Source: an uncultured Clostridia bacterium (GTDB taxonomy: Bacteria > Bacillota > Clostridia > Peptostreptococcales > Anaerovoracaceae). From it: a stretch of DNA of 7,043 nt. The first letter of the stretch is position 1; each line of letters opens with the position of its first letter. Under the pieces are notes generated by a model that saw only the letters and a program-made list of their open reading frames with translations, was not told the origin of the DNA and ran no database searches. The translations under genes were made by a program, and so were the position numbers. This document shows positions 1 to 6,654 of the stretch, piece by piece. The stretch spans positions 1 through 7,043 of the forward strand of contig CAKQVC010000108.1 of assembly GCA_934277655.1 (NCBI GenBank), read 5' to 3'.

Positions 1-96
1 GTCTTCCACCATAAAATAGAGTGCGGCAGCGATAGTCAAAAAGATGGCTGACCTGCATTTCGATAGACAAAATTTCCTTTTTGTTACAAGTCTCAT
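1..96 (-). CDS. possible N-terminus of a membrane-anchored or exported protein (cut by window edge)
   Basis: An open frame starts at ATG 96-94 and runs off the left edge after 32 codons. The peptide begins MRLVTKRKFCLSKCRS, with six Lys/Arg, and continues into a hydrophobic stretch (AIFLTIAAALYFMV) before an acidic ED. That is the shape of an N-terminal signal or signal-anchor segment. The later codons (GCC, ATC, GTG, GAC) resemble those of the large gene upstream. It lies 98 bases downstream of the large gene on the same strand and could be transcribed with it. Against it: the ribosome binding site is weak (TGGA about 8 bases before the ATG), a second frame is also open here (ATG at 58-56 in that frame), and too little is visible to name a family. 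Confidence 0.4.
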   Translation of the reverse strand, partial: MRLVTKRKFCLSKCRSAIFLTIAAALYFMVED

Positions 97-118
97 GCAT
101 AGTCCAGTTTAAACACAA

Positions 119-150
119 GAACTGCAGAATGTACACCCACTCTGCAGTCC
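119..150 (-). terminator. candidate terminator after the large secreted-protein gene
   Basis: About 45 bases beyond the stop codon at 195-197, an 8-bp perfect stem (ACTGCAGA at 121-128 with TCTGCAGT at 141-148) encloses a 12-base loop. Reading leftward it is followed by a T-rich but interrupted tail (TCTTGTGTTT). On the plus strand it is followed by CCTTTT, so it might work weakly both ways. The short stem and broken T-tract make it a modest terminator; partial read-through into the next gene is possible. Confidence 0.5.
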
Positions 151-194
151 TTTTCCATCAATTTATGTTCCTGAAATCATTGATGTCTTGTTAT

Positions 195-3100
195 TTATTT
201 ACTCCACTTTCTGCTTGCGTATTTACACTGTTTCAGTGCTGTCTTCGCGATCAGCTTGCCGCTTTCATCGTAAACACGAACCTGTGCTTTATAGTAGTAC
301 ATCTTGCCTTTCGTTCCAGCAGTATTGATATACGACTTAGTCGTCTTGGTCACTGCAGACTTGTAGCTTGCTGCTTTCTTAGCAGAACGATAGTATCTGT
401 ACTTCACGGTATATCCAAGGTCTTTCAGTTCCTTGATGGAAGCTGTCGTCTTGCTGTTTGTCTTAACCGTTACTTTGATGTTCTTCTTCGCAGTCTTTTC
501 CGTGCGTGCTGTCAGCTTCATGGATGCTGTCAGCTTCTTTGCTTTCGCAATCTTTTCTGCCTTAACTGCATCATCTGCCGGTTCTTCTGCTTTTTCGATG
601 GTTACCGTGATCGTTGAGCCGGTCGCTGCATCTGCTAATGCTTTCAACTCATCCTGTGTGTAAGTCTTGTTGCCAAGCGGAGTCTTGACAGTCAGTTTCG
701 CATCCGTATCTTTCACGATGGAGTCGATGAAGCTCTTATCCAGCTTGATGTCAGCCTTGGCTGCATCCTTGACGGAATCCTTGGCAACGTTGAGGACGAT
801 CTCCGCAGACTTATTATCTTTCGCCTGCTTGAGGATTTCCTTCTGGTTATCGGCAGAAACCGTAACTTCCGCTGTTTTCACTTTCGTGCCATCTGCACTC
901 GTTTTGTCAGCAACTTTGACTTCGGTCGGGGAAGCGGTTACTGCGGAGCCGGAAGTGCCAGTGGTGGTGACGTTCTTATCCTCGATCGGAGACGCCGCTG
1001 TGCCGCCGCCTGTGCTGCCTTCTGCATCGGCGGCTTTAAGCCAGCCGTTCCAGGTAGATGCGTTGCCAAGTGCCGGGTAGTCTTTGCTTTCAAACCAATC
1101 CTGCACCTCGTACGCGTAGTCATTCACATAGTGCCAAATGATCACATCTCCATCCTTTACTTTATACTCAAGAAGTCCTTTATCCGGATGGCTACCGTTT
1201 ACTGTATACATCCAGCCGGACTTCGGTCCGTTTGTCATCTCAGAAAGGATATAACCGGACGGTGACGTAATGGAAGAAATATAGTTGTTGTCATAGCCTT
1301 CATACGAAAGACCTTTCGCATCCAGTGCTTTTTTGAACACCGTGCCGACAGTTGCATCTTTGCCCAGTTCCTCGAGTGTATAAGTCTTGGTTGCGATCCA
1401 GGTTACGTAATTCGGCAGATAGGTATTGGTTCCGAGGTCTACATCCTGCTTTGCGATTTCACTGCCGATCAGACGGAACGTAACGCTCGGTTTTGCATCC
1501 GGTGTGGATGGACTCGTTGTCGGTTTATCCTGAATTTTTACATTTGTGATATAACCTATATCTTCTTTTACATCTGTCCAAACGTATGCCTGACCCCTCA
1601 CAAATTTAACGGTTAATGTATAACTGCCTGCAGGAAGGACTTCACTAAAGCTTCCGCCGGTTTCTCCGCCGATTTTGTCCGCAATCGTTTTGCTTTCTTC
1701 ACCGGAGGTTAAAGTTATCGAAAGCACACCGGAGCTCTGATCTGAGGATACACCGTAATCAAAGCTGAGCTGCTTTTCTTCCGTAAGTGTAAAAGTGAAA
1801 TTAGTCTGTGATGTCGTATTGCTTACTCCCTTGTTTGAAGATGCAAAGCGCGACTTTCTGACATTCCACTGCCAAGGATACTCAGCTGTGCCTTCACCAC
1901 TTGCCTCATCACTCATCGTAATTGTTTCAAGGCCTTTGGAAGGCAGTACGATGTACTGCAGTCTGTCATCGTTCCAAACCTTGTACTTCGCATTGCATAC
2001 GCTGCAGACTTCCTCCTTATATGCCGGGAATACTGTTTCTTTTGACTTGTCCGGAGTGTGCGCAAGCGCATCCGTGTAATTCATTTTATAGGTTTCTCCG
2101 CAGTTGCTGCATTGGTAAAGGTCATATCCCTTTGCACCACATGCCGGTGCGATCGTTTTTTGCAGCCGTCCGTTGTGTTCGGTTTTATCCATTTCCCATG
2201 TAAGTGCCGGGTAGCCTTTGCATACCAGCTTGAAGCTGGATCCGAGCTCTGCACTTTTCAAGTCTTCGCTGCTCAGTTCCTGTGCGTTCTCGTCGTATCC
2301 GGTCCCATTAAGATAATAGCACTTTTCGAAAGAAGAACTTTCCGCACTGCCTGCAAGCGCATTTCCTTTTCCTTTGTTTACACTTCCGGTATTATAGCAG
2401 CTTACGATTCCGCTTTTCTCCGCCTGTCCGATGATACCGCCGGTATTATCGTTTCCGCTTATCGCTGCGGTATTATAACAATCTTTAATGGTAATGCCGG
2501 ATTCGTCATATCCGATCACGCCGCCGACTTTGCTGCTGCCGCTGACCGTACCTTGATTGATACAGCCTTCCACGCTTCCGGATCCGCCGACTTTGCCCAG
2601 GATTCCGCCGACCTGCTGTGCTTCACCGGATATTTCTCCCATATTCACGCAATTTTTGATGATGGTATTGCTTCCGGTATAGCCTGCGATCCCGCCGACA
2701 TTGTATTTTGACGTTTCTCCGGTAATGGCTGCTTTGTTTACGCAATTTTCGATCGTGCCTTTTTGCAGATAGCCTGCAATTCCGCCTGCTTGTCCGTTCG
2801 ATGCCGTAATGACGCCTTCTACGGTCAGGTTCTTAACAACTGAACCTTGGTCAATCGTGTCAAAAAGACCCTTTGTGGAAACCAGGTTAAAGATTCTATG
2901 ACCGCTGCCGTCAAATTCGCACTTGCCGTTACTAAGCTTTCCTGCTGTCCAAGTATATTTGCCAAGGTCGATATCCGCCGTCAGCTTGGCTTTAATGCCG
3001 TTATTCTTTGCGGCATTTTCTGCAAACCACGCAAGTTCGGCTCCGGTGCCGATGGAATAAACGCCATCCGCATCCTTTGCCGGTTCCGTTTTGCTCATGC

Positions 3101-5564
3101 CGTCCCATGCGGTTTCAGATGTAACCGGCAATACGACTTCAAATTCATTCCGACCTTTATCTGTGACCGTCACAGAACCTGTAGTATACTCCACACCTAT
3201 ACCTCTGATGACATAGGAATACTCCCCTGCGACTGCCTTGAAGGTACCGTCCGCTGTTACGTCAGTGGCGGTGCCGCTCGCATCCTTCATGCTGATCGTC
3301 AGCTTCTCACGGTCGATGCTGCTGCCATCGCTGCCCTTGAAGATCAGCTTGCCGGTGAGAAATTGGGTCTTTGCCAGATTTATCGTCACTTCCGGAAGTC
3401 TTGCCAAGATGCCGGAAACACTCGGCGCATTAAAGCCCTTGTCCGTACCTTTCGCATAGGTGATGCCGCGATGCGTCGGTACACCGGCAAATCCGCCTTG
3501 CTTGATGGCACCGGTTAATGTGTAGCTGCTGCCTTCCCAGTACTTTGGTATAGTGATGGCAATCTTCTGGCGATCCGGATTGCCGCTGAAATCGTAAACA
3601 CCGAAATTTCCGCCGGGGTTGGATTTGAAATAAGTGCCATCTTCACCCTCATAATAGAGAGAGAAGTTGAAATTATATGCACCGGACAGCTTTTCCTTCG
3701 GGCTGACCAGATTGCTGAACTGCAGATATACCGTGTTGCCTGCCTTCAGAGCAGCCTTGGCCTCATCCGTTAATTCTTTGCCGTCTGCATCCACCAGCTT
3801 ATAGCTGACACCGCGTGCGGTAATGACCTGATAGTTTGCCTTGCCGTCTTTCTCTACCTTGACAATATGTCGTCCGGTAGTCAGTTCGGTAATCGTGACG
3901 GTGCCGTCTGCAGAAGTTGTCACTCCCTGCGAGGTAAATCCGTTGAATGTCATCTTGCTGCCCACGGTGGAACGTGCCACGGTAACGGTACATCCATCCT
4001 CAGGCTTGAAGCTGTACTCTGCACCCGCATCGCCTAAATAGAATAAAATATCGTGTTCAGCATCCAGTGTCTTTTGTTCTTCCTTTGTGATATTGGCATC
4101 CATGCGGTCCATTTGCATATTGGTCTTGATACCGGTGCCGTCTGCACCCACGGTGACTACGAACACGCCGGTACATTCCGGCCAGATTGCAGAGAACTGT
4201 TTGCTGGCAGTGCTGCTCTGGCCCTGCATATGCGTCATTGCATCATAGGTCACCAGTACGATCGCCGTTCCTTCTTTCTTTGCGGTCATAGTGGCTACAT
4301 TGCTGTTCGTTTTATCCGGTACGATTGTCACAACATCGCTGGAATTTCCGTTCACGTCAATGACCTCGTAGTGCATATCCGGCAAGGCAACTTTCGCATT
4401 CATGAAGCTCTCAATCGCAAACCAGTTACGGAAAGAATTCAGTTCGAAGGTATCTCCAATCTCCATGTTCTTGTATCCGGCCTGGTTGATGTTCAGATAA
4501 ATGTCTGCACGGTCGTAGACATTCTTATCAAAGCGATAGACAGTACTCTTGTTGAAATCGCTGCTGTTCATGTACAAGTCATCGTCTGTCAGATTCACTT
4601 TCGTATTCTCATTAAATCTGACGTAATTCCAGTAGGTAACCCCCTTTGGATTTTGGACACGATAAAAGTAGTCAGTATTCTTGTCTAAATGATAAGTGGC
4701 AGTTCCGTCCTCAACATTGGATTTCTCAGCATCCTTGTAGCTGTATACATAATAGTTTGCCAAGGTACCAACCGTAATGGTCGAGCCTGCCGGCGCCTTG
4801 AAATCGACCGTTACAAACTCCTTACAGGTAACCGAAAGAGAATCGTTTATGGTCGGCGTCTTGGAGATCGTGGCCGGATTATAGTTCGGATGCTTCACCG
4901 CATCGGGTGCAGCGGCAGCCTCCACGGTATCTCCCACTGCAAAGATGCAGGTGTTTTTAGTCGATTCCCATGTCTGTCCTTTGCCATTGATCGTCTTGCC
5001 CAGTGCCACGGTTCGTGACTCCGTGCTGCCTGCCGGCGTAACTTTCACATCCAGTGCATAATCCTTACCCATCTTCCAGTTCGAGGGGCTGACTGACAAT
5101 TCGTAGATACGCTGAATCTTAAATTCTTTGTGGCTCTCATCTGCAGTGATGGACATGCCGCCGTTGCAATCGCCGTTTGCATCATAGCCTTCTACCCAGT
5201 AGCTGCCTGCATCCAGGGAAACGGTATATGCACCGTCAACGGCTGTAATGCCGGACAACAAGTCTGTTGTTCCTTTCTGACTGCCATCGTATGCATAGAG
5301 TTTCAGGGATGCAACCTGTGCACTGTGCATGCCGCTGAGCGTCAGCTGAATCTGTCCGTTTTCCGGCTGTCCTTCTGCATTTTTCCCTGCGTCCGGGCTC
5401 TGCGATGCGTCAGCATCCCCAGCCCCGTTCTCAGCGTTCTGCAGGATTGGCATATCCGCAGTTTCTGCCGCAAACGACATACTCGGCATCATGGTGAAGA
5501 TCATCATGACTGCCAGCAGCAGTACGAGGACTTTGGAAAATCTGTTTTTCTTGATTTTTTCCAT
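195..5564 (-). CDS. giant secreted multidomain protein with GLUG repeats and a transcobalamin-like DUF4430 domain, under a B12 riboswitch
   Basis: This gene encodes a 1789-residue exported protein. The start is ATG 5564-5562, because it has an 8-base-spaced AAAGGA and opens directly into a signal peptide (MEKIKKNRFSK, then VLVLLLAVMMIF, cleavage near SFA-AE). Visible parts, approximate residues: 30-70 acidic linker; 70-900 a series of predicted beta-rich, Ig-like or carboxypeptidase-regulatory-like segments; about 870-920 a lead-in typical of GLUG proteins (GVYSIGTGAELAWFAENAA, ADIDLG); 925-1089 about six GLUG-type units (VGGIAGY...IxNCVNxGxISG); 1140-1196 two CxxC pairs (CSNC, CSVC); 1206-1340 a beta-sandwich-like segment; 1390-1485 DUF4430 (GWMYTVNG, then KVKDGDVIIWHYV); 1510-1660 a Thr/Ala/Lys-rich segment of a kind seen in Firmicute surface proteins; 1673-1789 a Lys/Tyr-rich, fibronectin-III-like C-terminal module (YRYYRS, GKMYYYKAQVRVYD). 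I see no LPxTG motif or SLH domain. Family knowledge: DUF4430 is related to the C-terminal lobe of transcobalamin and intrinsic factor. With the riboswitch upstream, a role in capturing corrinoids outside the cell is inferred, not shown. An adhesin role is the main alternative. The existence of the gene is certain; its function is moderately supported. Confidence 0.95.
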   Translation of the reverse strand: MEKIKKNRFSKVLVLLLAVMMIFTMMPSMSFAAETADMPILQNAENGAGDADASQSPDAGKNAEGQPENGQIQLTLSGMHSAQVASLKLYAYDGSQKGTTDLLSGITAVDGAYTVSLDAGSYWVEGYDANGDCNGGMSITADESHKEFKIQRIYELSVSPSNWKMGKDYALDVKVTPAGSTESRTVALGKTINGKGQTWESTKNTCIFAVGDTVEAAAAPDAVKHPNYNPATISKTPTINDSLSVTCKEFVTVDFKAPAGSTITVGTLANYYVYSYKDAEKSNVEDGTATYHLDKNTDYFYRVQNPKGVTYWNYVRFNENTKVNLTDDDLYMNSSDFNKSTVYRFDKNVYDRADIYLNINQAGYKNMEIGDTFELNSFRNWFAIESFMNAKVALPDMHYEVIDVNGNSSDVVTIVPDKTNSNVATMTAKKEGTAIVLVTYDAMTHMQGQSSTASKQFSAIWPECTGVFVVTVGADGTGIKTNMQMDRMDANITKEEQKTLDAEHDILFYLGDAGAEYSFKPEDGCTVTVARSTVGSKMTFNGFTSQGVTTSADGTVTITELTTGRHIVKVEKDGKANYQVITARGVSYKLVDADGKELTDEAKAALKAGNTVYLQFSNLVSPKEKLSGAYNFNFSLYYEGEDGTYFKSNPGGNFGVYDFSGNPDRQKIAITIPKYWEGSSYTLTGAIKQGGFAGVPTHRGITYAKGTDKGFNAPSVSGILARLPEVTINLAKTQFLTGKLIFKGSDGSSIDREKLTISMKDASGTATDVTADGTFKAVAGEYSYVIRGIGVEYTTGSVTVTDKGRNEFEVVLPVTSETAWDGMSKTEPAKDADGVYSIGTGAELAWFAENAAKNNGIKAKLTADIDLGKYTWTAGKLSNGKCEFDGSGHRIFNLVSTKGLFDTIDQGSVVKNLTVEGVITASNGQAGGIAGYLQKGTIENCVNKAAITGETSKYNVGGIAGYTGSNTIIKNCVNMGEISGEAQQVGGILGKVGGSGSVEGCINQGTVSGSSKVGGVIGYDESGITIKDCYNTAAISGNDNTGGIIGQAEKSGIVSCYNTGSVNKGKGNALAGSAESSSFEKCYYLNGTGYDENAQELSSEDLKSAELGSSFKLVCKGYPALTWEMDKTEHNGRLQKTIAPACGAKGYDLYQCSNCGETYKMNYTDALAHTPDKSKETVFPAYKEEVCSVCNAKYKVWNDDRLQYIVLPSKGLETITMSDEASGEGTAEYPWQWNVRKSRFASSNKGVSNTTSQTNFTFTLTEEKQLSFDYGVSSDQSSGVLSITLTSGEESKTIADKIGGETGGSFSEVLPAGSYTLTVKFVRGQAYVWTDVKEDIGYITNVKIQDKPTTSPSTPDAKPSVTFRLIGSEIAKQDVDLGTNTYLPNYVTWIATKTYTLEELGKDATVGTVFKKALDAKGLSYEGYDNNYISSITSPSGYILSEMTNGPKSGWMYTVNGSHPDKGLLEYKVKDGDVIIWHYVNDYAYEVQDWFESKDYPALGNASTWNGWLKAADAEGSTGGGTAASPIEDKNVTTTGTSGSAVTASPTEVKVADKTSADGTKVKTAEVTVSADNQKEILKQAKDNKSAEIVLNVAKDSVKDAAKADIKLDKSFIDSIVKDTDAKLTVKTPLGNKTYTQDELKALADAATGSTITVTIEKAEEPADDAVKAEKIAKAKKLTASMKLTARTEKTAKKNIKVTVKTNSKTTASIKELKDLGYTVKYRYYRSAKKAASYKSAVTKTTKSYINTAGTKGKMYYYKAQVRVYDESGKLIAKTALKQCKYASRKWSK
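203..362 (-). repeat. 3'-terminal coding repeat, copy 1 (pairs with 6884-7043)
   Basis: The last ~53 codons of the large gene align without gaps to 6884-7043. By eye I count about 15 mismatches in 160 bases (~91% identity). Most changes are silent, with about four amino-acid changes, all conservative. The shared peptide runs from KSAVTKT to KQCKYA(S/N)RKW. The match stops around each stop codon: the flanking 3' sequences differ, and the other copy has eight extra residues. This is a direct repeat created by paralogous genes, not a mobile element. Confidence 0.9.
1110..1390 (-). other. DUF4430 (transcobalamin-like C-terminal) domain in the large protein
   Basis: This stretch encodes about residues 1390-1485. 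Landmarks in order: YTLEELGKDATVGTVFKKAL, GLSYEGYDNNYISSI, GPKSGWMYTVNG, then KGLLEYKVKDGDVIIWHYV. The order 'GW-x-Y-x-VNG ... P..G...Y.(V/L)KDGD.I.W.Y' is the DUF4430 signature as I know it. The same pattern (W...NG..P..G..DY.P.DG..I) occurs in the C-terminal lobe of vertebrate transcobalamin and intrinsic factor. I see no companion alpha-barrel (prenyltransferase-like) domain, which supplies the other half of the B12 site in the animal proteins. Confidence 0.8.
2296..2790 (-). other. GLUG-type repeat block in the large protein
   Basis: About residues 925-1089. Roughly six units of 22-27 residues start with a Gly-rich turn and end in an NC(V/I/Y)N.G.(I/V)(S/T)G strand: GGIAGYLQ, VGGIAGYT, VGGILGKV, VGGVIGYD, TGGIIGQA, and a degenerate last unit (ALAGSAES). 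Each unit has one Cys in the fixed ENC/KNC/EGC/KDC/VSC/EKC position. GLUG repeats are found in secreted bacterial proteins and are expected to form a beta-helix-like stalk. The units are repetitive in protein but diverged in DNA. Confidence 0.85.
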
Positions 5565-5572
5565 TTTGCTTT

Positions 5573-5578
5573 TCCTTT
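5573..5578 (-). promoter_or_regulatory. ribosome binding site that fixes the start of the large gene
   Basis: AAAGGA on the minus strand lies 8 bases before ATG 5564-5562. The same frame stays open up to 5642, but the extra 26 residues would be encoded by the terminator hairpin and its T-tract and would displace the signal peptide. The ATG at 5564 is therefore the start. Confidence 0.85.
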
Positions 5579-5616
5579 CTTCGGAATTTTGTTTTATGTT
5601 TTTTGAAAAAGCACAC

Positions 5617-5659
5617 AAAAAAACTACTGTCCGCATCGGCAAATACCGATCGACAGCAG
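5617..5659 (-). terminator. intrinsic terminator in the 5' leader (expression platform of the cobalamin riboswitch)
   Basis: On the minus strand CTGCTGTC (5659-5652) pairs with GACAGTAG (5631-5624), 8 bp with one G-T. Inside it ATCGG pairs with CCGAT around a short TATTTG loop. Seven Ts follow directly (5623-5617). It lies between the riboswitch and the start codon, about 50 bases before the ATG, so it can only serve as an attenuator of this gene. Two upstream pieces could compete with its formation: ACAGC at 5673-5669, complementary to GCTGT in the first arm, and GCATCG at 5726-5721, complementary to CGATGC in the second arm. The competing pairings are my inference. Confidence 0.85.
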
Positions 5660-5734
5660 CCCGTTTTCGCTGTTTACTGAGACATTTTGTTCAAATTGAA
5701 TTTTTCATCCTGCATTCTCTCGATGCTGTGAACG

Positions 5735-5925
5735 GATGTCTGATCTGTGCATGTCTCCTGACTCGGGATTCCACGCGTTTTCTCACCTTCCCAGGGTCGT
5801 CATGCGTCCGGCTTGCTGCGGACTTCCCCCAGTGGTATTTCGAGAAACGCTCCTCCCTCACAGTGGCGGGACCGTGCAGGAATTTCACCTGCTTCCATCT
5901 TAGCTTTTGACAATTTCATCACCCT
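5735..5925 (-). ncRNA. cobalamin riboswitch
   Basis: Read leftward, the conserved cobalamin-riboswitch core is present in order: GCAGGTGAAATTCCTGC (5891-5875), then GGTCCCGCCACTGTGA (5873-5858), CCACTGGGGGAAG (5834-5822), a GC-rich side hairpin TCCG/CGGA near 5822-5805, ATGACGACCC (5803-5794), GGGAAGGTGAG (5792-5782) and the B12 box GAGTCAGGAGACATGC (5764-5749). The elaborate peripheral region suggests the large adenosylcobalamin-type class. The closing P1 stem is weak by eye, so the outer limits are approximate. It sits in the leader of the large secreted-protein gene with a terminator after it, so ligand binding is expected to reduce expression. Confidence 0.95.
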
Positions 5926-5981
5926 GCGCGGCTGAAGCTTATCAAAAGAACACAAACGTTTTATGTATGTTTTCAGAAATT

Positions 5982-6011
5982 AGTATAGCACTTCGCAGAT
6001 GGGTTTGGCAA
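5982..6011 (-). promoter_or_regulatory. sigma-A-type promoter for the riboswitch and large gene
   Basis: On the minus strand TTGCCA (6011-6006; 5 of 6 to TTGACA) is followed after 18 bases by TATACT (5987-5982; 5 of 6 to TATAAT). TG at 5990-5989, one base before the hexamer, makes an extended -10. Transcription would begin near 5975, about 50 bases before the riboswitch core, giving a leader of roughly 410 bases. No other good promoter is seen between the insertion element and the riboswitch. Confidence 0.75.
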
Positions 6012-6035
6012 GAAAAATTTCAGTTTTTCGAAACG

Positions 6036-6055
6036 TGTCCGAAAGGTTCCGGACA
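6036..6055. repeat. short inverted repeat TGTCCG-N8-CGGACA upstream of the promoter
   Basis: Two perfect 6-base arms (6036-6041 and 6050-6055) are separated by 8 bases whose middle could add two A-T pairs. It lies about 25 bases upstream of the -35 and just outside the end hairpin of the insertion element. It could be a protein-binding site, a small hairpin, or the outermost part of the element's end; the sequence alone does not decide. Confidence 0.45.
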
Positions 6056-6059
6056 TAAT

Positions 6060-6088
6060 AAAAACCACTAGTCGAACTAGTAGTTTTT
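6060..6088. repeat. right-end hairpin of the IS200 element, terminator-like on both strands
   Basis: A 13-bp stem (6060-6072 with 6076-6088, one G-T on the minus strand) closes a 3-base loop (TCG on the minus strand). The arms end in A5 and T5, so transcripts from either strand would carry a hairpin with a U-tract. It resembles the left-end hairpin in having a TTC-type turn at the loop, as expected for paired transposase recognition sites. It may also stop transcription coming from the element before it reaches the B12-controlled promoter. Confidence 0.65.
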
Positions 6089-6117
6089 CCATACCTTAGA
6101 AGGGTTACCTCTTGCTG

Positions 6118-6180
6118 ACCCCTCAAGGGGTATTGAAGGTTTATTATCGCATCACTTTTCCAGCTGCCACTCAAAGTGGC
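6118..6180. repeat. two small hairpins just downstream of the tnpA remnant
   Basis: ACCCC-TCAA-GGGGT (6118-6131) and GCCACT-CAA-AGTGGC (6166-6180) are perfect short stems with 3-4 base loops. They lie between the ancestral transposase stop (6184-6186) and the right-end hairpin. Structured non-coding right ends are typical of IS200/IS605 elements. No gene is seen in this stretch. Confidence 0.55.
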
Positions 6181-6183
6181 TTC

Positions 6184-6650
6184 TTACTTATTTTTTTCTC
6201 CTGTGAAAGGATCCATATATTCTTTTATACTTATTTGGTCTTTTAGATAGTCTTCTTCAAGCTGATTTTGTATGTACTCGCGTATCTTTTTTCATTCTTT
6301 CCTACTGTATCTACAAAATATCCTCTGCACCAAAAATGTCTGTTCCCATATTTGTATTTGAGATTCGCGTGTCTGTCAAAGATCATCAGTGCACTCTTGC
6401 TCTTGAGAGTACCCACGAATTATGCTACACTCATATATGGTGGAATGCTGACAAGCATATGTATGTAATCTGGACATGCTTCAGCTTCAATGATTTCCAC
6501 TTTCATTTCCTTGCACAGTTTTCGAAGAATAGCTTCAATATCCTTTCTTAATTTGTCATAAATTACTTTTCTTCTGAACTTGAGAGCAAAAACGATATGA
6601 TACTCACAGCGATAACTTGAATGTGCTGTATGTTTGATTTCATTTTTCAT
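6184..6650 (-). pseudogene. tnpA: IS200-type transposase TnpA, broken (nonsense, frameshift, HUH mutation)
   Basis: Family role: a Y1 HUH single-strand transposase that cuts hairpin-marked ends. The start is ATG 6650-6648, 9 bases after a perfect AGGAGG (6665-6660); a TTG six bases earlier is too close to it. The first 76 residues are intact and typical (SYRCEYHIVFALKFRRK, then EACPDYIHMLVSIPP). Three lesions follow. The HUH motif reads YIH, with TAC at 6467-6465 where His is normal. A TAA at 6422-6420 follows PPYMSVA, where CAA (Gln) is usual. A one-base loss in the A-run at 6292-6287 shifts the frame. Reading through gives the expected remainder (FVGTLKSKSALMIFD, RHANLKYKYGNRHFWCRGYF, then in the next frame IREYIQNQLEEDYLKDQ, ending at TAA 6186-6184). 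Restoring one base gives 155 residues, the normal family length. It should encode no active enzyme. Confidence 0.9.
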
Positions 6651-6654
6651 TGTC

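Noticed and set aside
195..545. LPxTG sortase signal or SLH anchoring at the C-terminus
   Set aside because: The protein ends in a Lys/Tyr-rich fibronectin-III-like module with no LPxTG, hydrophobic tail or SLH motif visible.
81..617. Plus-strand open frame of 178 codons
   Set aside because: It lies opposite the C-terminal module of the large minus-strand gene, has Cys/Phe/Leu-rich nonsense composition, and no recognisable domain or ribosome binding site.
2296..2790. GLUG block as a DNA tandem repeat or CRISPR-like array
   Set aside because: The periodicity is at protein level; DNA units vary in length and sequence and there are no identical repeats with unique spacers.
2058..5018. Several plus-strand open frames of 73-223 codons (for example 2058-2711, 2847-3518, 4053-4688)
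   Set aside because: All are antisense shadows of the large gene. Their translations are rich in Cys, His and Arg, have no family features, and the minus frame is continuous with clear domains throughout.
5565..5642. Upstream extension of the large gene to an ATG at 5642
   Set aside because: It would be encoded by the terminator hairpin and T-tract, puts 26 residues ahead of a perfect signal peptide, and ignores the good AAAGGA before 5564.
5491..5910. Plus- and minus-strand small open frames over the riboswitch (5491-5910 plus, 5691-5888 minus)
   Set aside because: The sequence is explained by the cobalamin riboswitch and leader terminator; no ribosome binding site or protein family supports coding.
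5980..6174. Minus-strand 64-codon open frame downstream of tnpA
   Set aside because: It covers the structured right end of the insertion element and the promoter region, with no ribosome binding site or known similarity.
6268..6551. Plus-strand open frames within the insertion element
   Set aside because: They are antisense to the tnpA remnant, whose conserved transposase residues define the coding strand.
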